DNA of 64,000 nucleotides from Salvelinus alpinus (Eukaryota > Chordata > Actinopteri > Salmoniformes > Salmonidae), in contig NC_092090.1 in assembly GCF_045679555.1 (NCBI RefSeq), forward strand, positions 33,224,093 to 33,288,092, in the 5' to 3' direction. Under the pieces are notes generated by a model. The model was not told where the DNA came from. It saw nothing but the letters and a program-made list of their open reading frames with translations, and searched no databases. Below are positions 1 through 11,424 of this stretch, in pieces; within the stretch, counting starts at the first letter, position 1, and every line of letters begins with the position of its first letter. A program made the translations under genes and the position numbers.

Positions 1-166
1 TTATTAACAGTCCTTAAAAATAGAGTATGCTCAATTTGCCCCCGGAATTTCTCTACCCTGGAAATGCAATCCTGGACGAAGAAATAGGCCACCCATTATG
101 TCATTATTTCAGTGGCTCCATTGACTTGGCTCTTTTACCTCATTCCTAACTATGTGGCAAAGGGGT

Positions 167-894
167 CATTCCATGTCATTTCAGAAAGCCATGACATCCG
201 CCATCTCAGATTGTTCTGAAATTGTTTCTGTAGTTAGAAACAGATAAGATTAGCCTTCCTGAAACATTATTTTGTTGAAAATAATTGTATCTCTGAGAAA
301 TTAAGCTAATTGATTGCAACCAAATAGTTACTATGTGAATCCTATACATTTAAAATGGCCAATATGGGTCAAATCAATTATATTTCAACAAATAATGTTT
401 CAGGAATGCTAATCTTTTTTTTGTTTTATACTTTTTACCCCAATTTTGTGATATCCAATTGGTAGTTAGTCTTGTCCCATCACCGCAACTCCCGTACGGA
501 CTCGGGAGAGGCGAAGGTCGAGAGCCATGCGTCCTCAGAAACACGACCCTGCCAAGCCGCACTGCTTCTTGACACTGCTCGCTTAACCCAGAAACCATCT
601 GTACCAATGTGTCGGAGGAAACACCGTACAGCACAAGGAGTCGCTAGAGCATGATGGGACAAGGACATTCCAGCCGGCCAAACCCTCCCCTAACCCGAAC
701 GACACTAAGCCAATTGTGCCTCATGGGTCTCCCGGTTGTGGCCGGCTGCAACACAGCCCGGGATCTAACCCGGATTGTGGCCTCCCACTAAGGAGGCAAC
801 TATCTTATCTTTTTCTAACTACAGAAATTATTTCAGAACAATCTGAGATGGTGGGTGTCAATCCTCTTCATTGTTCTTTTTGAGGTGGAATGAC
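167..894. repeat. Fold-back (long inverted repeat) element interrupted by a SINE
   Basis: The sequence at about 198-262 (ending in the motif gataagattagc) reappears in inverted form at about 800-862, and outer pieces also pair (ggtcattcca near 168, tggaatgact near 886). This is a MITE-like fold-back unit whose centre was split by the SINE at 411-795. It ends about 30 bases before the first transporter exon. No coding capacity is visible. Bases 1-166 hold nothing I recognise. Exact ends and target duplication were not resolved. Confidence 0.5.
411..795 (-). mobile_element. tRNA-derived SINE (SlmI-like), degraded head
   Basis: The body motifs ctcccgtacggactcgggag, gtgtcggaggaaacaccgta and caattgtgcctcatgggtct are shared with copies at 7264-7706 and 38905-39115. 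On the minus strand the head resembles a leucine-type tRNA with a box-B-like element, followed by a long unrelated body. This copy has lost part of the tRNA head. The family name comes from memory and was not checked. Confidence 0.6.
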
Positions 895-926
895 TCACCA
901 TCTCGCTCTCTCTCTCTGCTCCACAG

Positions 927-3900
927 TGGAACCTAGTGTGTGGTGACTACTGGAAGATTCCTCTGCAGCACATCTGCTTCATGACAGGGTGGATTGTGGG
1001 ATATGTCCTCCTGGGCACAGTGTGTGACTGGTAGCTACACCCCCCCCCCCTCCCCACCACCACACCTTCTGCATTTTGTGTGTGTGTGCATGATGTTTCT
1101 GTTGTATTTTTGTATAATTTTAAACTACAATTGTATTAATTTCACCATACATATTTAATGTTTATGATATTGATGGTATTAGGCTGTTATGACTGTTTAA
1201 TATGTGTGCATGGGAAGCTATGTATCTCTAACTGTATTATTTTCTCTATGTTCAGGTTGGGTCGCCGACAGGGCTTTCTGCTGTCTGTGTCTCTGTCCGG
1301 TCTGTTAGGAGTAACTGTGTGTCTGTCCAACAGCCCTGTAGTGTTTCTGCTGCTACGCCTGTCTCAGGGCGCCATGTTGGCTGGGGTCTTCCTCTCCTCT
1401 TACCTCGCCAGTAAGTAGACTTGACTTACCCTACTAATACCGCTCACTCCTGAGTACACACTTAATGGGGCAGTTTAAATTAAATAAAAATATCGGACAA
1501 AACACACATCATGACAAAAGACAACACTACATAAAGAGAGACCTAAGACAACACAGCATGGTAGCAGCACAACATGGTAGCATCACAAAACAGGGTACAA
1601 ACATAATTGGGCACAGACAACAGCACAAAGGGCAAGAAGGTAGAGACAACAATGCATCACGCAAAGCAGCAACTGTCTTTGATGGCAGGGGCAGCTGTAC
1701 AGATAAGTCATCCAAAGGGCTTTGACTTCTCAAACACAGAAGAAAGCTAACACTATATGATGCCCCGTCTCCTTATTAATTCAGCCACTTACGTAGATAA
1801 CTAGCAAGTGTAAATTTAAGGGTTGCGTTAATGCAAAATGCAAGTGTTTTTCACCCAGAAAATAAATCTAAAACGCATAAGAAATATCTTGCTGCGTTTT
1901 GTAAACGCAGATCTAAAATGCTTCTTATTGTAATTTCTGATCTGTATCAGACACGTTTTGTGCTTCAGTTGCAATTTTCCACTCTGGGAATTCACCAACA
2001 GGCGTTCTATCAGCAGACAGCGCTCTGACTGATGTGGAGCTACTGTTCTCCATCATTCTATCAGCAGACAGCGCTCTGACTGATGTGGAGCTACTGTTCT
2101 CCTGTACTTTTCTCGGTGTAGTCGTTTACTTTTCTCTGGTAAAATGCAAGATTAACTTCAAGCAAAACATTAAGAAAAATAGCTGGCTACATTCTTTCTA
2201 TGACTAACATTGGAAATAGGATGGCCAGGCATCGTTTTTGCAATAAAAACCTTGCTTTTTCATTCTAAGCTCATTCACTTGTGTGGCTGCCAGCCAAGCA
2301 GCGTTGCACACTTTCTGAATGTGTTGCACAAATGTATTTTCTGTGAAGGAAAACGGTAGTGGTTTAGTTAGTAGTTGCACGGCCCTGATCACTCTATTGA
2401 AGCAAAAAAACTGTTGACTTTAAATATGAAACCCGACACCTGTCAATACACAGCTAAACTCAACTGCTCCTGCTTTTTCCCGCTGTGCTATTTGCAAACA
2501 AACGCTTGACTGGCTCAACTGTTCTGGGGAACTGCGGTAAGCTTCATTATGTGAAAGGTGAAATGAAGAACGTGGTCTGCTGTATTTCGTAAAGAATTGC
2601 AAAAGTTGACTGCAGGTATTTACTTAAAAAGCTACAAATGTCAATTTATTGAAAACTTCAGTATTAAAAAAGCCTCCTGTGGCTATTTCTAAATACCCCG
2701 GTATACGGTATACCGCCCAAGCCTAGGGCAGTAACTGGTATTGTTCTTACGTCAGCTCAGTGTATATCTTTGAAATGTAATCACATTTCCTCTTCAAAAT
2801 GTAATATAATTTGTGAAATGGTCATGTGGATCATATTGTAGATTTCTGTATTCTGGACAGTTCAGTTGGGAGTTCTACATCCGACCTTTGTTTAGCTGAA
2901 TTAAAGCAGTCAGCAAAATGTATTTAATAGCAGTTTTTACTACATCTCACGCAGAAATGTGTCAGTGGCTAACATCTGTTGGATAAATATAGACCAAACC
3001 CATATATCAAAAGCTCCCTCACAAAGTGCTTTCCTTAGATCATTGTCCCTACACAACGCTATGGGAAGCCAGGATGAAATCATTCTCACAATTTCACTAA
3101 TATCATCAAAATCAATAAATCCTTGCACATTTTTGGGTTCATTCAGTAGTATTTACTAGATTAAGTAGAATCATGTTGAAAAATGATGTTAAGTACCATA
3201 TAAACTCAGCAAAAAAAGAAACGGCCCTTTTTCAGGACCCTGTCTTTCAAAAGTAATTCGTAAAAATCCAAATAACTTCACAGATCTTCATTGTAAAGGG
3301 TTTAAACACTGTTTCCCATTCTTGTTCAATGAACCGTAAACAATAAATGAACATGCACCTGTGGAACGGTCGTTAAGACACTAACAGCTTACAGGCGGTA
3401 GGTAATTAAGGTCACAGTTATGAAAACTTAGGACACTAAAGAGGCCTTTCTACCGACTCTGAAAAACACCAAAAGAAAGATGCCCAGGGTCCCTGCTCAT
3501 CTGCGTGAACGTGCCTTAGGCATGCTGCAAGGAGGCATGAGTACTGCAGATGTGGCCAGGGCAATAAAATGCAATGTCCATACTGTGCGACGCCTAAGAC
3601 AGCGCTACAGATAGACAGGACGGACAGCTGATCGTCCTCGTAGTGGCAGACCACGTGTAACAACACCTGCACAGGATCGGTACATCTGAACACCACACCT
3701 GCGGGACTAGCCACATTCTCTGCTGCCAATGACTGGAACGAACTGCAAAAATCACTGAAGCTGGAGAGTCATATCTCCCTCACTAACTTTAAGCACCAGC
3801 TGTCAGAGCAGCTCACAGATCACTGCACCTGTACATAGCCCATCTGTAAACAGCCCATTCAACTACCCCATCCCTATACTGTATTTATTTATTTATCTTG

Positions 3901-6900
3901 CTCCTTTGCACTCCAGTATCTCTACTTGCACATTCATCTTCTGCACATCTACCATTCCAGTGTTTAATTGCTATGTTGTAATTACTTCATCACCATGGCC
4001 TATTTATTCCCTTCCTCCCTTATCTTATTTCATTTGCACTCATTGTATATGGACTTTTATTTTTTCTACTGTATTATTGACGATGTTTGTTTATTACATG
4101 TGTAACTCTGTGTTGTAAGTGTCGAACTGCTGTGCCTTATCTTGGCCAGGTCGCAGTTGTAAATGAGAACTTGTTTTCAACTAGCCTACCTGGTTAAATA
4201 AAGGTGAAATAAATTTTAAAAAGTACAATATATATTCTTGAAGGTAACAGATGGCAACAACTACCCGAGTTACACCAGGAACGCACAATCCCTCCATCAG
4301 TGATCAGACTGTCCGCAATAGGCTGAGAGAGGCTAGACTGAAGGCTTGTAGGCCTGTTGTAAGGCAGGTCCTCACCAGACATCACCGACAACAACGTCGC
4401 CTATGGGCATAAACCCACCGTCACTGGACCAGACAGGACTGGCAAAAAGTGCTCTTCGCTGACGAGTCGCAGTTTTGTCTCACCAGGGGTGATGGTCGGA
4501 TTCGCGTTTATCGTCTAAGGAATGAGCGTTACACTGAGGCCTGTACTCTGGAGCGGGATCGATTTGGAGGTGGATCCGTCATGGTCTGGAGCGGTGTGTC
4601 ACAGCATCATCGGATAGAGTTTGTTGTCATTGCAGGCAATCTCAACGCTGTGCATTACAGGGAAGACATCCTCCTCCCTCATGTGGTACCCTTCCTGCAG
4701 GCACATCCTGACATAACCCTCCAGCATGACAATGCCACCAGCCATACTGCTCATTCTGTGTGTGATTTCCCGCAAGACAGGAATGTCAGTGTTCTGCCAT
4801 GGCAAGCGAGGAGCCCGGATCTCAATCCCATTGAGCACCCTGGGACCTGTTGGATCGGAGGGTGAGGGCTAGGGCCATTCCCCCCAGAAATGTCCGGGAA
4901 CTTGCAGGTACCTTGGTGGAAGAGTGGGGTAATATCTCACAGCAAGAACTGGCAAATCAGTCCATGAGGAGGAGATGCACTGCAGTACTTAATACAGCTG
5001 GTGGCCACACCAGATGCTGACTGTTACTTTTGATTTTGACCCCCAATTCGCTGCCACTACATGTCATTTTCACTCTTCTAAAGTACGGCAAAGATACTGG
5101 TAATTCACCAAAGTTACGGGAATCTTCAGTCATTTTGGTAATCTATCGTAACTCTGGTAATTTATACTTGGATAACTGTATTCATATATAGTTTTAATTT
5201 ATTATGTGTCAATATTGTCCATATGGTTAAAGAGAAAATTGTCTAAGGAAAAGGTATCTAATCAACAATGGCATTATTTTAAATGAACTCTGCAACTCTT
5301 CCAACTATTGACTTTTTTTCACAACTGTCACCAGTTTCACGTCAATACATTGAGAACAAATACATATTGACGTTGTAAAAAAAAAAAAGGCTGTGTGGCA
5401 TTCCCCCATACTTCCCATAGCAACCTGGTCTTATAGACTCGACATAACATAGTATAAGTAAATCCGAGACACTCAAATGAGAATGATATGTTATATTTGG
5501 TATGGTTACATAAGACAGAAGGTTACTTAAGGCAAACGAAAGCAGGGTGGATGGGTGGGCGTATAACGCGAACATCTAGCAACCCAAAGATTGTGTGTTT
5601 TGAATCTCATCACTGACAACTTTTGATTTTAACATTTTCTACTACCTTCTACTTTGCAACTTAGCATGTTAGCTAACCATTCCCCTAACCTTAACCTAAC
5701 TCCTAACCCAGCTAAAGTTAGCCACCTAGCTAACATTAGCTACAACAAATTGGAATTCGTAACATATAAGTTTTGTAAATTCGTAACATATTGTACGAAT
5801 TGCAATTCATAACATATCGTACGAAATGGATGATGGATAGCCACAAATGAATACATACCATACGAAACGTAACAAGTCATACTATTTGGAATGTCCCGGA
5901 TTTATGTTTATGTTACTTCCAGGTTGACCATAGCCCTCTATTGCTGCTATGGGGGTTAGAAAGTCCTTACCTTATGCCCCATGATCCCACACCAACCCCT
6001 CGCTTCTGGATTTCTCACTTGGGGGTTTTCCTCTGTTGCCAATAAACATAAAGGATAACTGGAGGGAAAAGTGATTGGGGGATGTTAAAGGGATAGGGAA
6101 GGGTGATAGGTTAGGGGTTGACTGTGTCAGGGTTGTGGTCGGATACCTGGGTCACCGGGTGCCATCTTGTTGCACTGCTGTCTTATTAGGGTTCAAAGTG
6201 CACTGGTTGGAACACACAGCCTTGAGCCAAGCTGAGCATTACTTATTCACTGACTCTCTCCCCCCCCCCCCTCTCTCTCAGAGATGGCTTGAGTGTGAGG
6301 TAACTCAAGGCTCTCTGGGCTAGGATATTTAGGCCACCCCTAGACCAAGAGTTGTCCCCTCCCCAATGTTGTTCCATTGTTAGGAGGTTTGGGGTTTTCT
6401 TGCTGTAACCTTCCTGTGATTGTGAGGTGATTGTGTGAACTGGTGTGTTTGTATGTGGACAATTCTTTGCTGAGTGAAAGCGGTCAAGGAGTGCTCAATG
6501 TGTTTTTAAGACCATTCTGTGTGTGGGAGTAATGGTGCTAGATACAGCCTGAGAGGGAGGCCCACCGCAGTCTGTCTTTAACACACCCACACACACATTT
6601 GCTCTTCTTACATTCCTCTCAGGTCACTGGTAAATGTTGGTTTTAGGTTGTATTCTGGAGGACTGCCTCTCAGTGATCTACTGCCAGAGAGTTCTTCAAA
6701 GGGGTGTGGGGGAACAATAGCAGGACAGAACATAGTGGAAGAAAATTAGTATTTTTTTCTCTGTGAGGGGTTATGAAGGAGGAGAACTAGGGCATTGGAG
6801 TTTAGGTCAAAGTAGAGAGGAATTTCACACCACACAAATGGTCACAAATAGTCTTATGGTCAGTCAGGCTACTAGTTGCATTTTCCTTCTCTCTTTCCTC

Positions 6901-9900
6901 TATCTCCTTTCTTCATCCTCTCTTCATCTCCCTTTGTGTGTTCTCCAGGACTGGAGCTGTGTGACCCTCCCCATCGTCTCATGGTTGAAATGGTCAGTGG
7001 TTTCTTTGCCGTCGTGGCAGAGCTCTTGTTGCCAGGGCTGGCGGTACTGTGTCGTGATTGGCCAGTTCTTCAAGCGGTGGCTACCTTGCCACTGCTCCTG
7101 CTGCTCTCTTATTGGTGGTGAGTCTGTCATAAGCATTTTTTTTGTGTAAACACAGTATAGTGCAAGGGGGGGGGGGCAAAATACGTGGTACTTCAATCCA
7201 GCCCGCGAGACAATTATTATAATTATATATTTTTTCCTTTTACAGTTGTAGTTTAAAAAAAAAAATCTCCAATTGGTAGTTAGTCTTGTCCCATCGCTGC
7301 AACTCCCGTACGGACTCGGGAGAGGCAAAAGTCGAGAGCCGTGTGTCCTCCGAAACACGACCCAGCCAAGCAGCACTGCTTCTTGACACAATGCCCACTT
7401 AACGCGGAAGCCAGCCACACCAATGTGTCGGAGGAAACACCGTACACCTGGCGACCGTGTTAGCGTGCATGCGCCCGGCCCGCCACAGGAGTCGCTAGAG
7501 CGGAAATCTTGGCCTGCCAAAACCTCTCCTAACCTGGACGGCGCTGGGCCAATTGTGCGCCGCCTCATGGGTCTCCCAGTCACGGCCAGCTGTAACACAG
7601 CCTGGGATCAAACCTGGGTGTGTAATGACGCATCAAGCACTGCGATGTAGTCCCTTAGACCGCTGCACAACTATGGAGGCCCCTGCACAACTATGGAGGC
7701 CCCTGCAAATTGACTTAAACAAACAATTGGTCCCTCAAAAAATGCGTCCCTCTGTTGAATTTCAAAATCCCGATGTGGCCCTCCAGCCAAGAAGTTTGCC
7801 CACCCCTGGTATAGTGTATATTGTTTATGTCATGGGACAGAACATATAAAGGCATGGATAGAGAAAGGGGGATGTGTGTTATAATTATTATGTATTTTTG
7901 TGTAAGGTCATGGATGGAGAAAGAGAGAGGTGTGTTTTTATATTCCAGTTTTCTCGTATCCCCCTCAGTTGTCCATCAGTGTTTCCCGAGTCTCCCCGCT
8001 GGCTTCTGGCCACAGGTCAGATCCACCAGGCTAAGAGGTGTCTCCAGAGCTTCTCCACCAGGAACAGAGTGTATCACAGTGAGGATATCTACGCTGCAGA
8101 GAACCTGCTCTCAGGTATCATCATCCCTCACCCTATCCTGGCCCTTTTAGCGGGTCTGTGTCAATGAATAATGTCTGCTGCCTTTGGTAGTGCAATCGGT
8201 TGCGGCGAAATCCTGCACGGAGCCTTTACCGTGTGCTGCCACTTTAAGAGCGCATCAGCAGTCAGGAAGGAGGCAATGAAAATGACTCTTCCGCTCTGTG
8301 AGAGCTGTCGGTTGGCGCGGTGGTTTTGACTGTGTGTATCTCTTTGCAGAAGTTTTGTTTCTTTTCAGCGTGCTTAGTTTGTAAAGTGTTTAAATCGATC
8401 GCCGGTGTTACCGCACAATGTCGTGTTTTGAATCTGTTGGGACCGCTCTTGCCATTGATCGCATGGATTAGTAGCAACATTGTTGCGAAGCGTTGACAAA
8501 AACCAACAGGTGTATCAGACTGGCAGACGAGTGCAACTGAAAGCCTGGAGTTTATAGCAAGACATAGCCCTCTCTCTGATTTACTTTTGTTGTTGCGCTG
8601 CACGCCATAGTATGTCCAGTACTGCTGGCCTATTGCTTTCAGGACATATTTTTGACAGTGGTGTTCAACAGAGTGTGCATTTGAGATTGTTTATGATATG
8701 GGATTATTGATTGAACTAGATTTATTTTGGTTCATATGGTTTTCTGTCCTTAGGTACTTTTTTAAGCCCTTTTTTTGTTTTGTCTACTCCCACACAATTT
8801 CATACACCCGTTCACTCTTCGTTCTGGGAACTAATACAGAGTATTGCAAATAATTTGTTGATGACTGAGTTCTCTATTGTCGGTTACCTATGAGTCGCTC
8901 TAATCCTTATTATTGTGTGAGGTATTATTGGTTGGGTTACCCCTGCTGGTGTAACCCAACCAGTGGAGAGAAAGCATACCTGGCAAACAGGCTACACTCT
9001 AGGCAGCCTCTTCTGCCTGTGTGTGTATATAGTAGTTGTACTCTCTCTATCCTACTCTCTGCCTTTCAGCAGGGTTAATACCTGCCTGGCACCCAAACAA
9101 AAAATCTTTATCTTTACCTCTAACAATACAGCTACAAGGTTAACTAATGGTTTGGGTAATACATCCAAACGCCCGGGTTTCCCCATATGTTACGTTATTG
9201 GTTTTCACTCATTCACAATCAGCACAGCAACACCGAACAGACAACCCATCCAGTCCACTCACAGCATTCCCTCATATCCAATATTAGTGAACTTTGTTTG
9301 ATGTACACGTGGCATTGGACGTTTCTGAGATGGTTCAGAAGTGTGCCTGGTTACCTGTGCCAGCTCTCTCTCACAGCCCCACCTTTCACAGGCAGCCAGT
9401 CACTTAATGAGTGAGAGCATCCAACACCCTGTGCTCTCTGTGGTAGTCACGATAAGAGCTCTTTGTTTGTTGGACATTTCAATACGACCGTAGTGTACTA
9501 AATCGCCAACTGGAATTACTTTAGTCAAAAATAAAGAACCATGACATTTTGGTAATTTATCAGATGCTCTTATCCAGAGTAGTCAGGGTTAAGTGCCTTG
9601 CTCAAGGGCACATCAGCAGATTTTTCACCTAGTCCGATTGAATGGTTCCATTTAGTGTGATTTAATAGTAGGCACTGGTTCTGAGGAGAGGAATTTCCTA
9701 TAGAATGTGGGTTATATATTTGTACCAAGTGAACAGCGTTTGTGTCAAGTGCCCTTTGGCTTTGGTATTGGCAGTGTGAATGCAGGCTCATATCTCTCCT
9801 TCTCTCCCTCCCTCTCCTTTTCTTCTCTGTAGAGATAGATGCGGAGTACCCAGATTATACCCAGCCTTGCTACCACTCAGTCCTGGAGTTGCATTCCACC

Positions 9901-11424
9901 CGAGTGATCTGGAGGAACTGCCTCATCCTTAGCTTTACTATGTGAGTTAGTATCTAACACAGCTTGTATGACCTTCTATATGTGTCCCTCCACTGAACAA
10001 TGCAGCCACGAGGAATGGTAATGTTACCATCTGCCGCAGCTGCTTTTAACAGTACTGTTTGGACAGAGTAAGTTTCATGTTTTGGGCCAAGGACCTAACC
10101 TTTCCTAACTCTCCTCCTCCAGGTTCATAGGCACAGGCATCCAGTACTGTTTCATCAGGAACCTCCACAGCTACTCCCACAACTTCTACTTTAGTTACTT
10201 CCTGCGTGTGCTGACTGGAGCTCTGGGATGTATCTTCCTCTGCCTGTCCGTCAACCGCTTTGGTCGCCGTGGTATCCTGCTTCTGTCTGCCATTATCACC
10301 GGCCTGTCCTCGCTGCTGCTGCTGGCCCTCACACAGTGTAGGTTTAACCTGCTTTATATCTGTGCTATGATGATGAGACTATGTTGCTTTACTATTACTA
10401 TACACACATTTTCTTTAAGTGTCTCATACGGTCTTCTCTCCCCTGTACATGGTTCATTAGTAACTCTCCTCATACAGTAGCCAGAGGTTTGCCATGATGA
10501 CCTCATTCACAATGATGTCACTGTTATGATTGGCCATTAGATTTTTTTCAGGTGATTTCAGGCCAAAATTTTTTTCAATGGCTTGTTTCCTAGTTTGCCT
10601 AGTTTAGTGAGTCATCAGAAAGACGTGTCCTTGTCCTTCTCTAGATCTTTGTGGAGCGCTGGTGTTGGTGCTGTCTGTGTTGGGGCTCCTCTTCTCCCAG
10701 GCCCTGGCCATGCTCAGTGCATTCTTCGCCAGTGAGGTCATGCCCACCGTAGTCCGGTAAGTATTATCTGTCTACTGTCCTGAACACACTAAACTGTCAT
10801 TAGTTTGTCTGTGGGTGGGGTGTTTGTTTTTCATGTATGTGGACATCTGTCCGTCTGAGGGAGGCATATGAAATGTGGGTTGTATGTCTGGACCAAAATG
10901 CAGAATGCTGGGTCAGGTGCCCTTGACAATGTTAGTGAGCTCTATATCTCTCCTGACCCTCTCTCTCCCTCTGTCTCAGTGGTGGTTGTCTGGGGCTGGT
11001 GCTTGCGTCTGGCTGTATGGGGATGGCTGCCTCCTCTATGATGGAGCTCCAGAACAACAGGGGTTACTTCCTCCACCACGTCATCTTCGCCTCCTTCGCC
11101 GTCCTCTCGGTGCTGTCCATCATGCTGCTGCCGGAGACCAAGCGCAAGCCGCTACCCGACTCCCTGAAGGACGGAGAGAGCCAGCGACGGCCCCCTCTCT
11201 TCCTGTCTCGTGAAGACACCCTGCCCCTGCTCTATACCCGGCGTGGAGCCTCCGAGTACAACCCTGATAACTACTCCCGCCTGGTCTCCGCCACCAGGAA
11301 GATGCTCATCAAAGACAATTTACCCTATAAGATCGTTGTGCCCTCCCAGTCCCCACTGCTGCCTTCCAACAGCGAGGTGCACTGCATACTGGAGGAAGAG
11401 GCACTAAGAGAGGACTTATCTTAG
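927..11424 (+). CDS. slc22a31: Solute carrier family 22 member (SLC22A17/23/31 group), 5'-partial
   Basis: Eight exons join in frame: 927-1030, 1256-1410, 6949-7117, 7969-8114, 9833-9941, 10123-10337, 10645-10756 and 10980-11424 (stop TAG). All have GT/AG borders, and the 1455 nt give 484 codons plus stop. The protein is a multi-pass major-facilitator membrane transporter. It enters at WNLVCGDYW, just before TM2, so the start, TM1 and the large extracellular loop lie upstream of the window. Seen in order: the TM2-3 loop DWLGRRQG, an SLC22 PESPRW motif in exon 4, the second-half NRFGRRG loop in exon 6, the last helices in exon 8, and a hydrophilic tail of about 85 residues ending EDLS. Members of this group have been described as atypical or orphan SLC22 proteins, so no substrate is assigned. 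The symbol rests on the neighbouring dpep1 and sult5a1; slc22a23 is the main alternative. The motif-A arginine is tryptophan here. Confidence 0.87.
1411..3192. other. Transporter intron sequence without genes
   Basis: This is the first part of the second intron seen here. It contains a tandem duplication of 51-bp period (2005-2102) and, near 2698-2725, a ggtatacggtataccgcc motif like the end of an hAT-type MITE. The matching start could not be placed. Short ORFs here have no recognisable domains. Confidence 0.5.
2005..2102. repeat. Two-copy tandem duplication, 51-bp period
   Basis: A 47-base block starting ttctatcagcagacag and ending ctactgttctcc occurs at 2005-2051 and again, apparently unchanged, at 2056-2102. 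It looks like a recent local duplication inside older repeat sequence. Confidence 0.85.
3481..4986 (+). pseudogene. Tc1 transposase pseudogene
   Basis: The first part (about 3481-3705) encodes a helix-turn-helix DNA-binding segment starting MPRVPAHLRERALG, with internal stops. After the LINE insertion, the catalytic part (about 4380-4865) shows FADESQF (first Asp), QHDNATSH (second Asp) and PDLNPIEH (Glu), the Tc1/mariner DDE triad. Stops and a frameshift just after the last motif break the frame. The family normally has about 340 residues. It is clearly dead. Confidence 0.8.
3708..4241 (+). mobile_element. 5'-truncated LINE 3' end inserted in the Tc1
   Basis: The start encodes SAANDWNELQKSLKLE, a segment also found in reverse near 38780-38850 in the larger LINE. 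A noncoding 3' region follows, with the tail cctggttaaataaaggtgaa. The Tc1 sequence breaks near 3707 and resumes near 4241, so the LINE landed in the Tc1. It is a typical dead-on-arrival insertion of the L2/Jockey-like family. Confidence 0.75.
5421..5927. mobile_element. Fold-back MITE with 6-bp target duplication
   Basis: The unit starts caacctgg and ends ccaggttg plus one base. Both ends extend into longer imperfect inverted repeats, for example aaatccgagacactc near the left and gaatgtcccggattt near the right. The flanks carry ccatag at 5415-5420 and 5928-5933. Near 5575 there is a tRNA-like stretch, followed by TAGC-rich simple sequence and repeated aattcgtaacata units. No ORF is present, so any transposase must come from elsewhere. 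Confidence 0.65.
5934..6948. other. Transporter intron, no gene seen
   Basis: This is the stretch before exon 3. It holds G- and T-rich sequence, a C-run near 6261 and pyrimidine-rich sequence before the acceptor at 6948. None of the reading frames resembles a known domain. Confidence 0.5.
7264..7706 (-). mobile_element. tRNA-derived SINE (SlmI-like), nearly full length
   Basis: This is the most complete of three copies in the window. It has an A-rich and T-rich tail at the left, the conserved body with gtgtcggaggaaacaccgta, and at the right a tRNA-like head. A short piece of the head end (containing tgcacaactatggaggcccc) is tandemly doubled at about 7664-7705. It sits in the intron between transporter exons 3 and 4. 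Confidence 0.7.
8115..9832. other. Transporter intron 4, no gene seen
   Basis: There is no recognisable coding sequence. It contains a perfect 12-bp inverted repeat, tggttgggttac / gtaacccaacca (8929-8940 and 8951-8962), with a 10-base loop, and a reversed HpaI SINE tail. The block at about 8190-8640 is moderately GC-rich and unassigned. Confidence 0.5.
9548..9640 (-). mobile_element. HpaI SINE fragment (3' part)
   Basis: In reverse it carries the salmonid HpaI SINE tail (gcaaggcacttaaccctgac, ggataagagcatctg). The lysine-tRNA-like head is absent. It is a short relic in intron 4 of the transporter. Confidence 0.6.

Larger units (their letters stand above)
3199..5050 (+). mobile_element. Tc1-like transposon, right end missing, split by a LINE fragment
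   Basis: The left terminus has the salmonid Tc1 end aaactcagcaaaaaaagaaa, followed by a transposase reading frame in pieces. A LINE 3' end (3708-4241) interrupts it. After about 5046 the expected right terminal repeat is absent, so the copy is truncated and cannot move by itself. It lies inside a transporter intron. Confidence 0.75.

Noticed and set aside
6924-7598. 224-codon minus ORF over transporter exon 3
   Set aside because: It runs antisense to a supported exon and into a SINE; codon use and splice sites support the plus strand.
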